Translations under genes and position numbers: made by a program
Shown here: one piece after another, positions 11,986 through 25,430 of the stretch
Layout: the number at the start of each line of letters is the position of its first letter
Position numbering within the stretch: the stretch's first letter is position 1
From: Acanthochlamys bracteata
Taxonomy: Eukaryota > Streptophyta > Magnoliopsida > Pandanales > Velloziaceae
Length of the DNA: 64,000 bases
Reading direction: 5' to 3'
Assembly: GCA_019914995.1 (NCBI GenBank)
Contig: CM034132.1
Span: 8,054,662-8,118,661 of the forward strand
Notes under the pieces: generated by a model
Databases searched by the model: none
What the model was told of the DNA's origin: nothing
The model's input: the letters and a program-made list of their open reading frames with translations, nothing else

Positions 11986-13466
11986 TTATTATTCTGCGTC
12001 TTTCCTTCTTTTTGTTTTGTTGTGTTCTGTTTTTCTATATTTTTTTTTGTTCACCCAGTTAATTTCTTTCTTTCTTTATTTTTTTATTTTTGTTTTTTTC
12101 CTCTCTGGTACTTCCCGATCTCTGCTTCTTCTCGGATCCAGTCTTGTTTCTGATCTCGATTGCCACCGTAATCGCCGGAATTGCATCGTCAATCTCTGGC
12201 GCCGTCAACTAAATCCTTCTCCAGAAATCTTCTCTACCTATGTCTCCAACACTCGTTGCTCAGTTCTATTAAACCCCGCGGCAGGCTTCTTCGTTGCTAG
12301 TTGCCGTCGTTGGACTTCTGATCCTTACTGATGCCTTGTTTGCTAGCGATTCTCCTAACTCAGTAGTCGCACAAGGTAATACACATATCACGGGCAGATT
12401 CTGTGCTAAGAAAATTACGTTATCGAGCGATGTAGAGGGTTTTTCTGCATGAGTCATGTCAGAATTAGAAGTAATTACGGAGTTTGATTAGGTAAGAAGA
12501 AGTGGTGCCTTTGGTGTAAACAAAGGTAATTTAGGTAAGTCTTGTTAGCGATTTGATGTTCTAGGTGTTTCGCTTAACGTGCCTTATGATGTAGTTAGAT
12601 TTGGTTATAATTGAAATTGATATGTTCTTGGGAAAGAATTTGTTTCTAAACTCATTAATATATAATTGATAATTTTGTAGGCTGTACTACTGATTGATAT
12701 CGTTGCTTTTAGCTGTGCATCACAAGGTAGAGTTCGTCTCGTACTTGAGCTATTTATTTTGATTACTTGAGTTGCTTGGACGCGGCCTGTAAAATAAATT
12801 TAACTAAACGAAATCTATCTGCCAGAAGGTTATATTGTGGTAGTGGGACATGAATGTGACATAGTATTAACTGAGAACAGATTTAACAACTTTAAGCTTT
12901 TTGTGAACATAAGGTTTTTTCTTTAAATCTTGGTGCTTCATGGGCTCGACATCATATGACTTGATCATACATAGCAATGGTTGAATGGAAAAGCATCGTG
13001 TTGTGTGAGGAGTTATAGCATTATGTTTCGTAACATGTTTTGTAGACAATATCTGTAATATTGCAATTCTCATGTTTAACTCACCAAATGCTAATATTTA
13101 TGAGGCTGAATTGATTTCTCTTTCCATGTACTATTCTGGATATCCCACCTCGTACAAAGGCTTTGTTTGTTAATTTGAATTCATGTCATGACCAAAACTG
13201 CTATTGCTCTACCAGCGTAGTTTATTCCAACGATCAGTTATATCTTAATATGCATTATGGTAATGAAACCTCCATTTATGTTTGTCGCTGTCCTGCTCAG
13301 CATAGTGATAGGTAGAAGCCATAGCAATCTGTGGCAATCATTCTTGTATGTTAAGAAAGTTTCCAATGCCGTATTTCTTAAATTAATGCCATAACATATA
13401 TATATATATATTACTATGGATTTGGAATTGCTCCAGTCATTACATATATGCATGTTTCAAATGCAG
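11985..13466 (+). promoter_or_regulatory. Probable SEC24A 5' leader and leader introns
   Basis: A pyrimidine-rich leader (about 11990-12260) is followed by donor-like CACAAG/GTAATAC at 12374 and a possible small non-coding exon at about 12681-12726 (TTTTGTAG acceptor, ACAAG/GTAGAG donor). The confident acceptor at 13466/13467 precedes the coding exon. Exact leader splicing is an inference and would need transcripts. Confidence 0.4.
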
Positions 13467-13493
13467 GTAGCGGATAATATCAAGCAAGCAAGC

Positions 13494-16089
13494 ATGCAGC
13501 CGCCAATGGGCAATGAGATGCCGACCACTAACACACAAGGCCGGCTAGTGTCGCCTTTCTCCTCCGTTCCTCAAGCTCCAGCACCTTTTGCATCCCAAGG
13601 GCCAGCTTTTCAGAGGCCAACACCAATGATGGCTACTTCTGTAGTCCGTGGAACACCGCCACTGTACTCTCAAAATGCTGCATCAACAGCTGCTCCCCTA
13701 GCTAGGTTTAATGGGCCATCTAGTCCTTCAACTCCATCTTTTCCCGTAAATGATGCAAACTTATATTCAAATACTGGTCCTCCATCAGTTCCTCCTCTGC
13801 GCGGTCCAATTGATGTAATGAGTGCTCCTCCTCCAACCGCTCAACCAGGGTCTCTTCATCCTCAGCCTCAGTTACCCTCTGTGCCAATGGCACCACCAAC
13901 ACAAACTGCAAACGCTTATCCTCCTCAAGTGCCAAGACCTTCAGTGCCTTCATTTCCTGTACCGCCAAGGTCAATTCTGCAACCACCTTCTGGAAGCTAT
14001 CCCAATATCCCTCTTAGAGGCAGTATTCCTGGTCAGACACAGATCCCTCCTTCTGGGCCCATTTCCCAGTCACCTTTTCAAGCACCTACAGTTGCAAATG
14101 TTCCTCAACCAAGTGCGCCATTTCAAGCTCAACAAGGAGTTCTGCTACCACCAACACCTCCTCCTCCTTTAGGTCCTTCTTTTGGATTTAACTCAAGAGA
14201 GCAGATGCAGTATCCTGGCATGGTGCCTCCTACTGGAGGACCTGTACAAGGTCTTGTTGAGGAGTTCCAATCCCTGTCTATTGGTTCTAAACCTGGATCA
14301 TTAGATGCCGGAGTTGACCGCAAGTCACTTCCAAGGCCTTTGGATAGTGAACTGCAGCCTATTTCTGCTCATGAGTCATACCCTTTAAATTGCCACCCGA
14401 GATATTTTAGGCTCACTACTCATGCTATTCCTGCTTCACAATCATTACTTGCTAGGTGGCACTTGCCTCTTGGAGCAGTGGTCCATCCTCTAGCAGAAGC
14501 TCCTGATGGTGTTAGTAACACTGCTCCATAGTTTTCTTCCCTTAGTGTTGTTTACTTTATCTTTATGAAGTTCATCTGTCATGCATATTGTTCCATGTTG
14601 TTTGTAATCCAGGATGAAGTTCCAGTTGTTAATTTTGGATCAGCAGGTATAGTGCGCTGCCGCCGCTGTCGAACATATGTGAACCCCTATGTGACATTCA
14701 CCGATGCAGGATGGAAATGGCGCTGCAACCTTTGTTTCCTTCTTAATGATGGTAATCATCTATAACTTAACAAAGCTACTATGCCGACCCTGATTAATCG
14801 AACCCAAATTGCTGGAGGCAACATTGTGTTGTATCTTCTGAAGCTTAGCATGATTCACAGTACTGCCTGGATTACATATTAATAATTTGATTAAAGTTAG
14901 CATGTTGAGTAGTACTTGTTAAAATAATTTGCATGGAACACCAGCTTTTTGCCAATTTTGTGTTGCTGCATTAGATAAATCAAAGTTTTCTCTGTACAGT
15001 TCCAGGTGAATATTATTCTGCTCTGGATGCAAATGGGCAGAGATATGATATTGAACAAAGGCCTGAGCTTTCCAAGGGAAGCGTTGAATTTGTCGCACCT
15101 ACTGAATATATGATCAGGCCACCAATGCCGCCTGTGTATTTTTTCGTTATTGATGTGTCAATCTCTGCAGTCAGGAGCGGTGTGCTTGAGGTATCTATAG
15201 TGAAAGCTCTGATCTTGTTTCAGCTTGTTTGCTTGTTGTGTGTTTCTACTGCTTCAGTCTTCGTTCCAGTCCCTAGGGCCTAGGCAATAACTTCGTTCCA
15301 GTCCCTAGGCAATAAGGATGTTTATTTGTCTGTTAATCAAGATTTTTAATGACATGTTTACACAAAATGCATTTTGCAGGTAATAGCCAGGACAATTAAA
15401 TCTTGCCTCGATGAGCTTCCTGGATCGCCTAGGACGCAAATTGGGTTTTTGACATTTGATAGTGCTTTACATTTCTACTGCTTGAAGGTATATGTTTTAG
15501 TTTGGACCATCTTAATCCAGTATTTACTTTTGGACTGCTAACATGATCTATTTTACTCCCTTTTGGCAGTCTTCCTTTACTCAACCTCAAATGATGGTTC
15601 TGACTGATCTAGATGATCTATTTCTTCCCTTGCCTGATGATCTCCTTGTCAACTTATCTGATTCAAGAAACGTAGTCGATTCTCTCTTGGATAGCCTACC
15701 AACTATGTTCCAAGACAATGTAAACATGGAATCTGCCTTTGGTCCAGCACTGAAAGCAGCTTTCATGATTATGGTAGTCTTTTTCTAGTATGTGCATTTT
15801 TTTACTCTGGAATTTGTAATGTTAGAGATTTTTATACTTGGAACTCTATAGAGCCAACTTGGAGGAAAGGTATTGGTCTTCCAAAGTACATTGCCTTCCA
15901 ATGGTGTTGGCCGGTTGAGGCTACGTGGTGAAGATCCTCGTGTTTATGGAACAGATAAGGAGTACTTGTTAAGAGTACCTGAAGAACCATTCTACAAACA
16001 AACTGCTGCAGAGTTCACAAAACATCAGATTGCAATTGACATATATGCATTCAGCGACAAGTATTCGGACATAGCTTCCCTAGGTGCTA

Positions 16090-16144
<55 letters not shown>

Positions 16145-19100
16145 CACTAAACTTCCCTAGGTCCTCTGGTATTTTGGATATCTATCACTAATCTAGTTCT
16201 GTTATAGGAACACTTGGCAAGTATACTGGTGGACAGGTTTATCATTATCCTTCATTTCGAGCAGCAGTGCACCAGGATAAATTTGGTCATGACTTAAGAA
16301 GGGACCTTTTGAGGGAAACTGCATGGGAAGCAGTAATGCGAATTAGATGTGGCAAAGGTTTTAGCTAACTCTGTGCTTTGATTGATCCTCCAATCTACTT
16401 CACATGAGTTTCTTATATATTCTTCTTTTCAGGAATTCGCTTTTCAACCTATCATGGTCACTTCATGTTGAGATCTACTGATTTACTCGCCCTTCCAGCT
16501 GTGGATTCTGATAAAGCCTTTACAATGCAGTTATCACTTGAAGAAACTTTGATGACAACACAAACTGTGTATTTTCAAGTCGCTTTGCTGTATCCTTTAC
16601 CTGCTTGGAGTATCTTAGCTAACTATGGTGCCTTTCGTAATGAGTATGTTGCGGATGGATTATTTTGCTTTCATGCTTTTTAATACACAAATTGCTGGCT
16701 CCAACATACAGCACTGGGTATCTCATACTGGGAAACGTTTATAATGCTTTAGCATTTTTTTTCTAAAATTTGAACTTCACGAATACCTCTTGTTCGGCAT
16801 TATGGATTTTGCATTTTCTCAATGCATTAACTAGTCGTTCAATCTTGTAGATGTAATTGTATTCCATAATATCATATCTAGTTTGCTCGTGCATCGTCAC
16901 TATCTGGCTAGGAAGTCTTTGATACATATCTTCATTTTCATAGCAAGTTTACATAAATAATTATGTCTAGATGCTTGGTTGCGTTGGATATAATATACCA
17001 TTGAACGAATCAGTGTACTTTTTTTTTAACTTTTGAGATTCACTGAAATTTTAAAAGAGTGTAAAAGGTTGTTATTTTGTCTTTCATGTAATTCTATGTA
17101 ATTCTATGTAATTTTAAAACAAAAACATTACATTTAGATTCACTGAAATTCTTAAAAGAGTTTAAAGGCTTGTTTTTCATCATTCAAATAAGGGCCTCTG
17201 GAATTTCTCTACAAGATATAAGTTATTTGTGAGTCAAGTTTTGTTTCGGATTGGTGTAGCTTATTGATTTCAAGTGGCTGTTGTATGCCTGTATTCCTTC
17301 CATGGTCAATCTCTACAAATTTGAATGATGATGTAAACTTAACGAGGTACAGATATACATCATCTTCTGGTGAAAGGCGTATTAGGGTCCTCACGGCAGC
17401 AGCTCCTGTTGTATCGGACCTTGGTGAAATGTATCGGCAGGCTGATACCGGAGCCATTGTGACTCTGTTGGGCCGGCTTGGTGAGTCGATTTGATATTGT
17501 CACTGAAAAGCAAGTTCATCTGGTTCACTTCAAAATTTCCAATGTTGTTTGTAGCTGATGGTTTTATGGATGTGAACTCTTATCAGCCATCGAGAAATCC
17601 TTGTCCAGTAAGCTTGAGGATGCTCGCCAGTTTGTACAGTTTAAGCTAGTTAAAAGTCTTAAAGAATACCGGAACCTTTATGTTGTGCAACATCGATTGG
17701 TTGGGAGGTTGATATATCCAGAATCTTTAAGACTGTTGCCTTTGTATATACTGGCTCTTGATAAATCTTCAGCGCTTCGGGGGGGATATGCTGACACATC
17801 TTTAGATGAGCGTTGCGCTACTGGCTACAGAATGATGATATTACCTATTGGGAAAATGCTTAAGCTTTTATATCCTACCATGATGAGGATTGATGAGAAT
17901 CTCACAAGGGTACTTTATAACTTCACCTTTAGTATTGCTAGTTATTATGAATATCGTTATCCTGATAAATGCTAGATGGTGTTATATTTCTTCACTCAGA
18001 TTGAAACGATGAAAGCTTGTGTTTTCTTGCTAGACAAATTTCCTTTATTTGTTTATTTGTATTTTTATAGGAGCAGAGTTATGTTTCCGCAAGACCTACG
18101 AATGGTTTCTTACCGTGTTACTTTTTTCAACTATATGGTATTCAGTTATGCGTGGATTGACACACATGGTATCCTAGTGGTATACCAATATGATTTTTTA
18201 TGAATTTTGTTGTTCTTTTAACATATGTAAATATTTCATCTGCAGGAAGCAAATAGCACTGAGGATGATCTGAAAGATTTGCCCTTGACTGGGGAGAGCT
18301 TAGATCCAAGAGGCCTATACATACTTGATGATGGTATTGAGTTTATTATTTGGTTCGGCAGAATGCTCTCATCTGATCTTGTTATGAAGATCCTTGGAGT
18401 TGACTTGAGTACCAATCCTGATCTTTCCATGGTAATTTCTCTTTTTATAGCTCAATAGTTGGATTCTTTTTTTTGTTTTCCATTTGCTTTGTTGACAATT
18501 TGATAGTGATAAACTAAAGTCTGGTTCATTAGTTATCTTAACTAATGCATGTATAGGAATATTTGTTGACAAGATGTGCTTAAAAGATATTTTAATATTA
18601 ATATTTGCTCAAGATATCTGCTTATGATAAAAAGTAGTTTTATTCTGCAATTATTAGGAGATAATGATACATAGAGGCTTACTAATCAGTGAAAACTGAA
18701 GATAATTGGTGATATAACCATTGTACAAAGTGCTTTTACTTGTCTAGAGAAAAGGCACAGAGATGTATCTACCTGCATGGCTCCGTGGATCTTTCACATG
18801 GGTATGTGAATGTATATTTACAGTTTGAATTCTTCAATCATATAGGTCCAAACCATGCCTCAAATTATGTTTTCTTGCATTTTGACATTTGAACTTTAAA
18901 ACCTTTACCTTCAAGCTTATGTCTATCTGAAAAGTTAGGTACTCTTCTTTTGAGAAGGCATTTGGATTATTTCCAATTTTTCTGCATGAGTTTGGAAAAC
19001 TTAGTTTGAAGAACTAGTATTAAAAAATGCAGAATTTGTAATAGATGCATGCCACTATTAATTTTTTTGCTCAATGGACTTCTGAAGTATCTTTTGCTTG

Positions 19101-19426
19101 TTCAGGTTTGTTTCTTATTGTGCAATTTCATTTGATATTGATACCCAGCTGCTATTTCTTGTGCACAGTTCTAAAACTAATTCATTGGAATTTAGGTGGT
19201 ACTGAGTGAACATCAGAATGAGTTCTCAAGAAAACTAATGAGTTTGTTAAGGAGACTAAGGAATAAGGATGCTTCTTATTATCAGTTACCTCATCTAGTA
19301 AGACAAGGTGTGCAACCGAGAGAAGGTTCCTTGTTTCTCTCCAGACTCGTCGAGGATCAGACAGCTGGTTCTGTCAGCTATGTCGACTGGATCCTGCAGA
19401 CACACCGACAATTACAGGGCTCTTAA
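13494..19426 (+). CDS. SEC24A: SEC24A-type COPII coat subunit
   Basis: The cargo-selecting subunit of the COPII inner coat, which pairs with SEC23 on SAR1-GTP-marked ER membrane. Coding exons: 13494-14510, 14613-14751, 15000-15190, 15380-15487, 15570-15773, 15852-16083, 16208-16357, 16433-16589, 17353-17480, 17587-17909, 18246-18431 and 19196-19426. All phases agree and give 1021 aa, near the length of Arabidopsis SEC24A. Residues 1-~290 are Pro/Gln-rich and low complexity. A zinc finger (CRRC...CNLC) follows, then the trunk ([23 protein letters not shown]), a beta-sandwich and helical part ([46 protein letters not shown]) and the gelsolin-like end ([29 protein letters not shown]). The first ATG after the 13467 acceptor is taken as the start. 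The exon at 13494 uses the less usual donor GGT/GTTAGT because it keeps the conserved frame. It looks intact. Confidence 0.95.
16095..16143. repeat. (CT)n(TA)n microsatellite in a short SEC24A intron
   Basis: A CT run followed directly by a TA run starts about 11 nt after the donor of the 124-nt intron 16084-16207 and fills a large part of it. Confidence 0.9.
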
Positions 19427-20325
19427 TTGATAGTTAGAGATCTCTCTGGATTGCTCCTGCCATGAAGATATCATGTTCTCTATTTTACCACACTTCTGGG
19501 TGATGGAGGATTTTGCCTGCAAGTGATTCGTCAACTATCAAACTTGTTATTTAGTGGTGCCCTCTGGGGTTTTGGGTTGGTATTTCTTGTTCTTTTTTAT
19601 ACTTATTATTTTCAAATTTTATCATATATCAGTTACCAGAAATAATTAGCTATTCCTGCCCTTCACGCCACACTATTTCCGGAGCAGGGACAACAGTTTT
19701 GTATTGAAGGTAGATCTGTTATAAGTGTTAGAAATAGTGACTTCATCCTGTTTATTTTTCTTCATGATAATTAGTAATGTTGATGAAGGGACTACAGGCT
19801 TTGAGATTGTAAGTTTCGTATTGCACTTTAGACTTTGAAATTTGATTCTGTGCAGCAACTTATTAGTTAATTTGAATTTCAAATATCGGTGATGTATGCA
19901 TTGACAAGCAGTCTTGGTAATCAGATTGAGACTCGATTTATAAAGTGTTTATAAGAGTTTATTTGGCCAATATTCGTTGTGACAAAATCTGCTTAGGAAT
20001 GCACTTTGCTTCAAAAACAATTTATATTAATTGAATTATTGGCATCAAGCTTAGAAATAATTAGAAACTAAAATGTAGATTGTCCAATCTAACTATCCAC
20101 GACTAGTTTTCATGCCAACTCAAAATTAGATGATAATCACCAATCCCAAAAGAATTTATACGTGTCGGGGTCTTCACTTTTTTAAAATTAATTAAAGAAC
20201 AGAGAGAAATTGAGTTAGACGAATTGAAAACGAACAAATATAAACAAAATAGCGATAATTTTCTGGTACTTAGTAAAGTCAGCACTGAAAAGTAAAAACA
20301 AATATAATTGAATTCAATAAATTCA
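19427..20325. other. SEC24A 3' UTR and downstream intergenic DNA
   Basis: No gene is supported. The 3' UTR presumably occupies the first few hundred bases; no poly(A) signal can be singled out. Confidence 0.4.
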
Positions 20326-20541
20326 TGCGTTTGAAATTGCGTTTTCTAAACGCTTATTTTTTAATATATTTTTTATAATTATTTAAAAATTTTATTTAAA
20401 AATAAAAAATATAAAAAATTTTATAATAAAATTTTTTTATTAATTTTTATTATATTTTAAAAATACAAAAATAAAGTTTTTTTAAAAAATAAATATAATT
20501 TTATTTAAAATTTTTTTATTTTATAACCACTTTTAAAACTC
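20326..20541 (-). mobile_element. MITE-like element, copy 6
   Basis: Bounded on the left by TGCGTTTGAAATTGCG and on the right by a decayed TTATAACCACTTTTAAAAC. It carries the shared AT-rich interior. Confidence 0.45.
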
Positions 20542-21194
20542 AGTTAGCTACCGGATACGTGACACTGACGAGTAGTTGCGTACGAAGCGAGGTTAAGCGA
20601 AAGAATTATCATTTTTCAACTTAGCAAGTAAACGATATCTAATTATTAATTAAATATAATTTAGTGATATCACAAACTGGCAGTTTTGTCTTTTAGGTGA
20701 TTAGGGTGTTTTTTTAACGGTGCTTAGTATACTACTTTTTATTTCAAAAGTTTTTTTATTTTTTCTAAAATTTTTAAATTTTGAATTTTAAAAAATTTAA
20801 ATAAAGTTTATATCGTATAATTTTTTATATATAATTCTACTTTATTTAATAAAATATTAAATTCATTTTTAAAAATTTAATCGCAGATGTAAATATTCTC
20901 CCTCTCATATACATCACTCTTTTCCTCACAATTAGTTGATCTAGTTATCATACGGCTTCGATTAAATTAAAATAATTATTAATACAGAAAAGCAATTGAT
21001 TGTATTTTCTTAATAAATACGAATTTGAAGTATGACTTTTCGATTAAGCAAACGTTTCATTATAAAAGAGAGAGCGAAAGTGTATATAAAAGTAGTAACT
21101 AGTAACTAATTTATTTCAGCCACCTCTTTATCCTTACGCAGAATAATGTTGGAGATTTGGAGCAGCATGTTTTATTGTACAAAACAAGGTTTAG

Positions 21195-21440
21195 GACCGT
21201 TTAGAAGTATTTATAAAATAAAATATTTTAAAATAAAAAGTATTTTAAATTTTTTTAAAATAAATTTTATTTTTTTATTCTAATAAAAATAGAAATACAT
21301 AATAAAAAAATCTTACTATATAGAATTTTTTTATACTTTTTAAATTTTTTGATAAACTTTTTAGATATTTATAAAATATATATTAAAAATATAAAATTAA
21401 AAATTAAAAATAATTTTTTCCGAATGCTAAGCCAAACCGG
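21195..21440 (+). mobile_element. MITE-like element, copy 7
   Basis: Runs from GACCGTTTAGAAGTATTTAT to CTAAGCCAAACCGG. It abuts copy 8 head-to-tail. Confidence 0.5.
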
Positions 21441-21645
21441 AGCATTTGAAAGTCTCTTTTAAAATAATTTTTTTCTAAAATAAAAATATTTTTACTTTTT
21501 TTTAAAACGAGTCTTTTTTTATTTAAAAATTATTACTTTCTATATTTTTTAAAATTTTAAATTAATTTTCTAAATATTTAAAAAAAATATATTAAATATA
21601 TGAATTAAAAAATTATTTTTGAAGTAAGTAACGTCAACCGAAGCA
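21438..21645 (+). mobile_element. MITE-like element, copy 8
   Basis: Starts CGGAGCATTTGAAAGTCTC immediately after copy 7, has the same interior and ends near GTCAACCGAAGCATT. It is more decayed than copy 7. Confidence 0.4.
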
Positions 21646-21829
21646 TTATTTGTCTTTTCATGCTGCAATTTCAACATTTAAGTTAAAAATTATGTGTCCA
21701 ATCTTTTAAAGGTTACCAATAAACTTACGTTGAATCTCCTGCAATATCAACTTAAGAGTAGAGAGATAAATTGATTAATAAATAAAAATTTTTTATAAAA
21801 AAATATTATTACAAACAACAGATTTGCAG

Positions 21830-23560
21830 CCGACTGTGAGTAAGCTTGTATCCTACAGATAGAGAGAGTTAGAATATATAGCGATTTAAATAAATAAGAA
21901 AGCACTCAGAATATTTTACGTGGTTCGATAAATCTCTTTGTCTATATCTACGGGTGCTCTATCATAAGAGCTAAAGCTTCACTAAACTTTTAATAAGCTA
22001 CACATACACCAAGAGCAAAGTGCTTCATCAAGTACACTTACTCTTAAAGAGTTTCTTCACCAAGACAATCCTTTACAGCCTACTGAACACCTCTGTTCTT
22101 CTAGCTAATGTGCTAGCTCTATTACAAAGTTTAAAAACTTTCACCAAGCTCTAACCGAGCTTCTTTACCAAGTGCACCAAGCACTTCCGTCACAAGTTTA
22201 CAAACAAAAAAACTAAAAAAGTAAGGTTAGGCATAGGATCAATCTCAAAATAAATAAATGAACTTAAAATTTTCTGTTGAGATGATCAAACTTGTTGCTG
22301 CTGAAGATCATGCTCTGTAAGTGATTGACAGCAAGAGGAGTTTTTTTACTTGAGAAATTGAATTGATATACCGCAGTTCGTTTTTGAATTTTTGTTCGCT
22401 ATCTCCTTTGTCTCTCTGTCTCTATGCCTCTGTGCTTCTTATAGAATTTTTTATTCTTACAGATAGGTGGTTCTTTCCGTTAGAAAAATATTCGGTGGTT
22501 TGGAGTGGTAGATTTCTAAGGTAGAGATGAAGATTGTGTTCAGTGGTCAATCAACTGCCTCAAGATTTTTTTTGGCTAAACTGGTGCAAGTCTTCTATCA
22601 GTATTAATACACCGAAGAAAGCAATTCAAAAACTCCTGTCTGCAGTTTTGAATTGTTTCAGCTGAGTTGTATTTTTCAAATTTCTCTAGCTGAGTTGGCT
22701 TCTCTTGATTTGCTATTTTTTGTTAGGTTGACTGCTTCAAGTGAGGTAGACTCCAATAGCGTGATTGTGCAGTCTCTGTTTCGTTGCTTTCTACTGTATT
22801 CAGTTGATTTTTATTGCCATCTAGCAATCTCTCTACTTGAACTTGTTCTTCAATAATGTGGTGGCTAAATATAGCTCAATTTTGTGATAGTAATAAAATA
22901 GTAGATTTGTTGAATTATATCACATTGTAATTAAATTCGTGATTTCTTTTTGGTGGAAAATTAAAATCTGCATGTTGAAGCATTTTTACATTGTCAGCAA
23001 GACATGATTCTGATGATACTTTGCACTATATTTTTTATTTTCTCTTGCTGTGATTTTTCATGTCTTGATATGAACTTGTAGCTGATATGTTCCTCAGTAA
23101 GTCTTCAAAATTTTGCTTCAAATAGATGACGAATTCTTGATTGAATTATATTTCTGAAAGGTGAATGATTATCACGATTTTCAGATTCTTCTATGTCCAG
23201 TGAGCAGCAGCAAAGTAGCCGGCTATCGAGTCCTCTATTTTTTTTGTTCTTCTCTGTTTGCGATGCTCTTTTTTCTGCTCTTTTCTATTTGAGATGCTCT
23301 GTTTGCGAGATTCTATTTTATTCATGTAGCAGCAATTATGCAGCTGGCTGTTTATTGGCTGAGGGATCCTCTGTTCTGTATGCTATAAAAAAAATCTTAA
23401 ATAATTAGTAGCTGAGTAGTTGGCTTGTTGTCTTCTGGATGTAGGATAAATCTGTTTAATAAATTTCTGCAGAACTTAATTTCAATCATTAGTTCATCCT
23501 AATTCATAAACTATATTTTTAATCATTGTTATCATCAAAATTAATTTTAGAATTCCAACA
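21830..23560 (-). mobile_element. Probable solo or degraded LTR (Copia-like features)
   Basis: The right end reads AATTCCAACA, i.e. TGTTGGAATT on the minus strand, a common plant Copia LTR start. It is followed on the minus strand by GATGATAACAATGATTAAAA. Further left are TTACGTGGTTCGATAAATC (21938-21956) and repeated CACCAAG/AAGTGCTTCA motifs often seen in such LTRs. No second LTR, PBS, coding region or clear TSD was found, so the left limit is approximate. Confidence 0.4.
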
Positions 23561-23607
23561 ACTTATCTAAAAAATTGCATATGCTTTTTTCTTTTTGATA
23601 TTAGCCG

Positions 23608-23853
23608 GTGCGTTTGGGATTGCGTTTTACAGACGATCATTTTTAATTTTTAATTTTATATTTTTTAATATATATTTTATAAGTATCTAAAGTTTATTAA
23701 AAAATTTAAAAAGTGTAAAAAAATTCTACGTAGTGAAATCTTTTTATTGCATATTTTTATTATTTTTTTAAAAATAAAAAAATAAAAATAATTTTTAAAA
23801 AAATATAAATATTTTTCATTTCAAAAAAGCTCTATTTTCACTTCCAAACGCTC
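23608..23853 (-). mobile_element. MITE-like element, copy 9
   Basis: Well-preserved ends: GTGCGTTTGGGATTGCG on the left and CACTTCCAAACGCTC on the right, with the standard interior. Confidence 0.6.
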
Positions 23854-23859
23854 GAAGAC

Positions 23860-24460
23860 AAGTGTTTGGAATTAGATTATTTTACTACACTAGTAAAAGG
23901 ATTTAAGTTTGCCTAATTGTTAAGTACATAACTGTATTTGAAATTATGATAAAGTAAATTATAATTATCACCACACTTTTACAAATTATCATTTTACCTA
24001 TCTAAATTTTTAATCCTTTGTTAATTTCCCATTGTGATAAAATTTTCATTTGTAAACTTTATCCCTGACAAATAACTATTAGTGTGTTTTTAACAGTCAT
24101 TTTCTAGATAAATTAGTTCATAATTATATCATTTTCTATTACATATCTTAAGTTAAACTTTACAAATCTAATAAAAAATATCTGAAATCTTCACGAAAGT
24201 TAGAATTTTTGGACCAAAAGTTTTAGTAGAAAAAGTTTTGGTTTGGATTGATTGATTGATACGAGATATTAATACGTATCATTCGCGTGCGCACTTCAAA
24301 AATTTTCAGAAATTCTTATAAATAAAATTTATTTAAATAAAACTATATTTTTTAAAATTAATAACCATTATTAAAAAATATATAAATATATAATTTTATA
24401 TTTTAAAAACTATGAAATAATATAAACATTGGGAAGAAATAGGATAATTTTAATTTTTAT
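23860..24460. other. AT-rich intergenic DNA
   Basis: No gene is supported. The part after about 24285 has the motif GCACTTCAAAAATTTTCAG and may belong to the same repeat family as the foldback element that follows. Confidence 0.4.
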
Positions 24461-24817
24461 GCACATTCAAACGCACTTCACGATCATTTTTTACCGTAGA
24501 AACTTCTAAATTTAATATCTATTTTCGAATATGAATAATAATGAATCGGTAATATGCTTACAAAATTTTATATTAATCGGATTACGAATCGAACTTTATT
24601 TGGCCACTTGATCATGATAATACTAATAGTAAAAATTGACAATATATATATATATATATATATATATGTCGTTATAATCAAGTGGCTAGGTGGAGATCGA
24701 TTCGTAATCTAATTAATATAAAATTTTATCAGTATATTACCGATTCATAATTCTTCATATTAAATATAAAAATGAGATTTGAAGATTTTTACGGTCACAA
24801 ACAGTTATTGAATGCGC
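24461..24817. repeat. ~357-bp foldback (long inverted repeat) element
   Basis: Two arms of about 165-170 bp form an imperfect inverted repeat around a TA-run loop at 24643-24666. Matching pieces include CCGTAG/ACGGTC, GAATCGGTAATAT/ATATTACCGATTC, AAAATTTTATATTAAT/ATTAATATAAAATTTT, ATTACGAATCGA/TCGATTCGTAAT and GCCACTTGAT/ATCAAGTGGC. It could be a foldback MITE whose transcript would make a long hairpin. Confidence 0.7.
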
Positions 24818-24919
24818 TGAAGAGTTACTATCTCTCTATAAACATTTATGTATAACTAATTATTTAAAAAGATAAGCATTTGAAAATCTCTCATTGACAT
24901 CCCCTTCATCTACCCCAGA

Positions 24920-25162
24920 GACTGTTTGGCTTAGCTTATCAAAAAAATAGTTTTTTAATTTATATTTTTTAATATATATTTTATAAGTATTTAAAATTTT
25001 ATTTAAAAATTTAAAAATATAGAAAAATTTTACATAGTGAGATCTTTTTATTACATATTTTTATTATTTTTTTGAAGATAAAAATTTAGAACTCGTTCTC
25101 AAAAAATAAAAATAGTGTTCATTTAAAAAAAGTTTTATTTTAAAATTACTCCAAAACGCTCT
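24920..25162 (-). mobile_element. MITE-like element, copy 10
   Basis: Runs from GACTGTTTGGCTTAGC to ACTCCAAAACGCTCT with the shared interior. Copy 11 lies 20 bp away in the opposite orientation. Confidence 0.6.
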
Positions 25163-25182
25163 CCTAATCTGATTTAATAATG

Positions 25183-25430
25183 GAATGTTTGGAATTGCTT
25201 ATGGAATATAATTTTTTTTTAAAAAAATATTTTATTCTTTTTAAAAACTAAGTTTTTTTTACTTAAAAAAATAATAAAAATATGTAATAAAAAGATCTTC
25301 TTATCTAAAATTTTTTTATATTTTCTAAAATTTTAAATAAAATTTTTAAATATATATAAAATATATATTAAAAATTATGAAATGAAAAATGAAAAATTTG
25401 GTAAGAGAAATAGAAAGCCAAACGCGCTAT
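25183..25430 (+). mobile_element. MITE-like element, copy 11
   Basis: Runs from AATGTTTGGAATTGCTTAT to AAAGCCAAACGCGCT. It ends about 400 bp before the CAR-1 start codon, so it may sit in that promoter. Confidence 0.6.

Noticed and set aside
13720-14323. Several open frames on both strands across the SEC24A proline-rich exon
   Set aside because: They are shadows of the low-complexity SEC24A exon; only one frame continues through the splice sites into the zinc finger.
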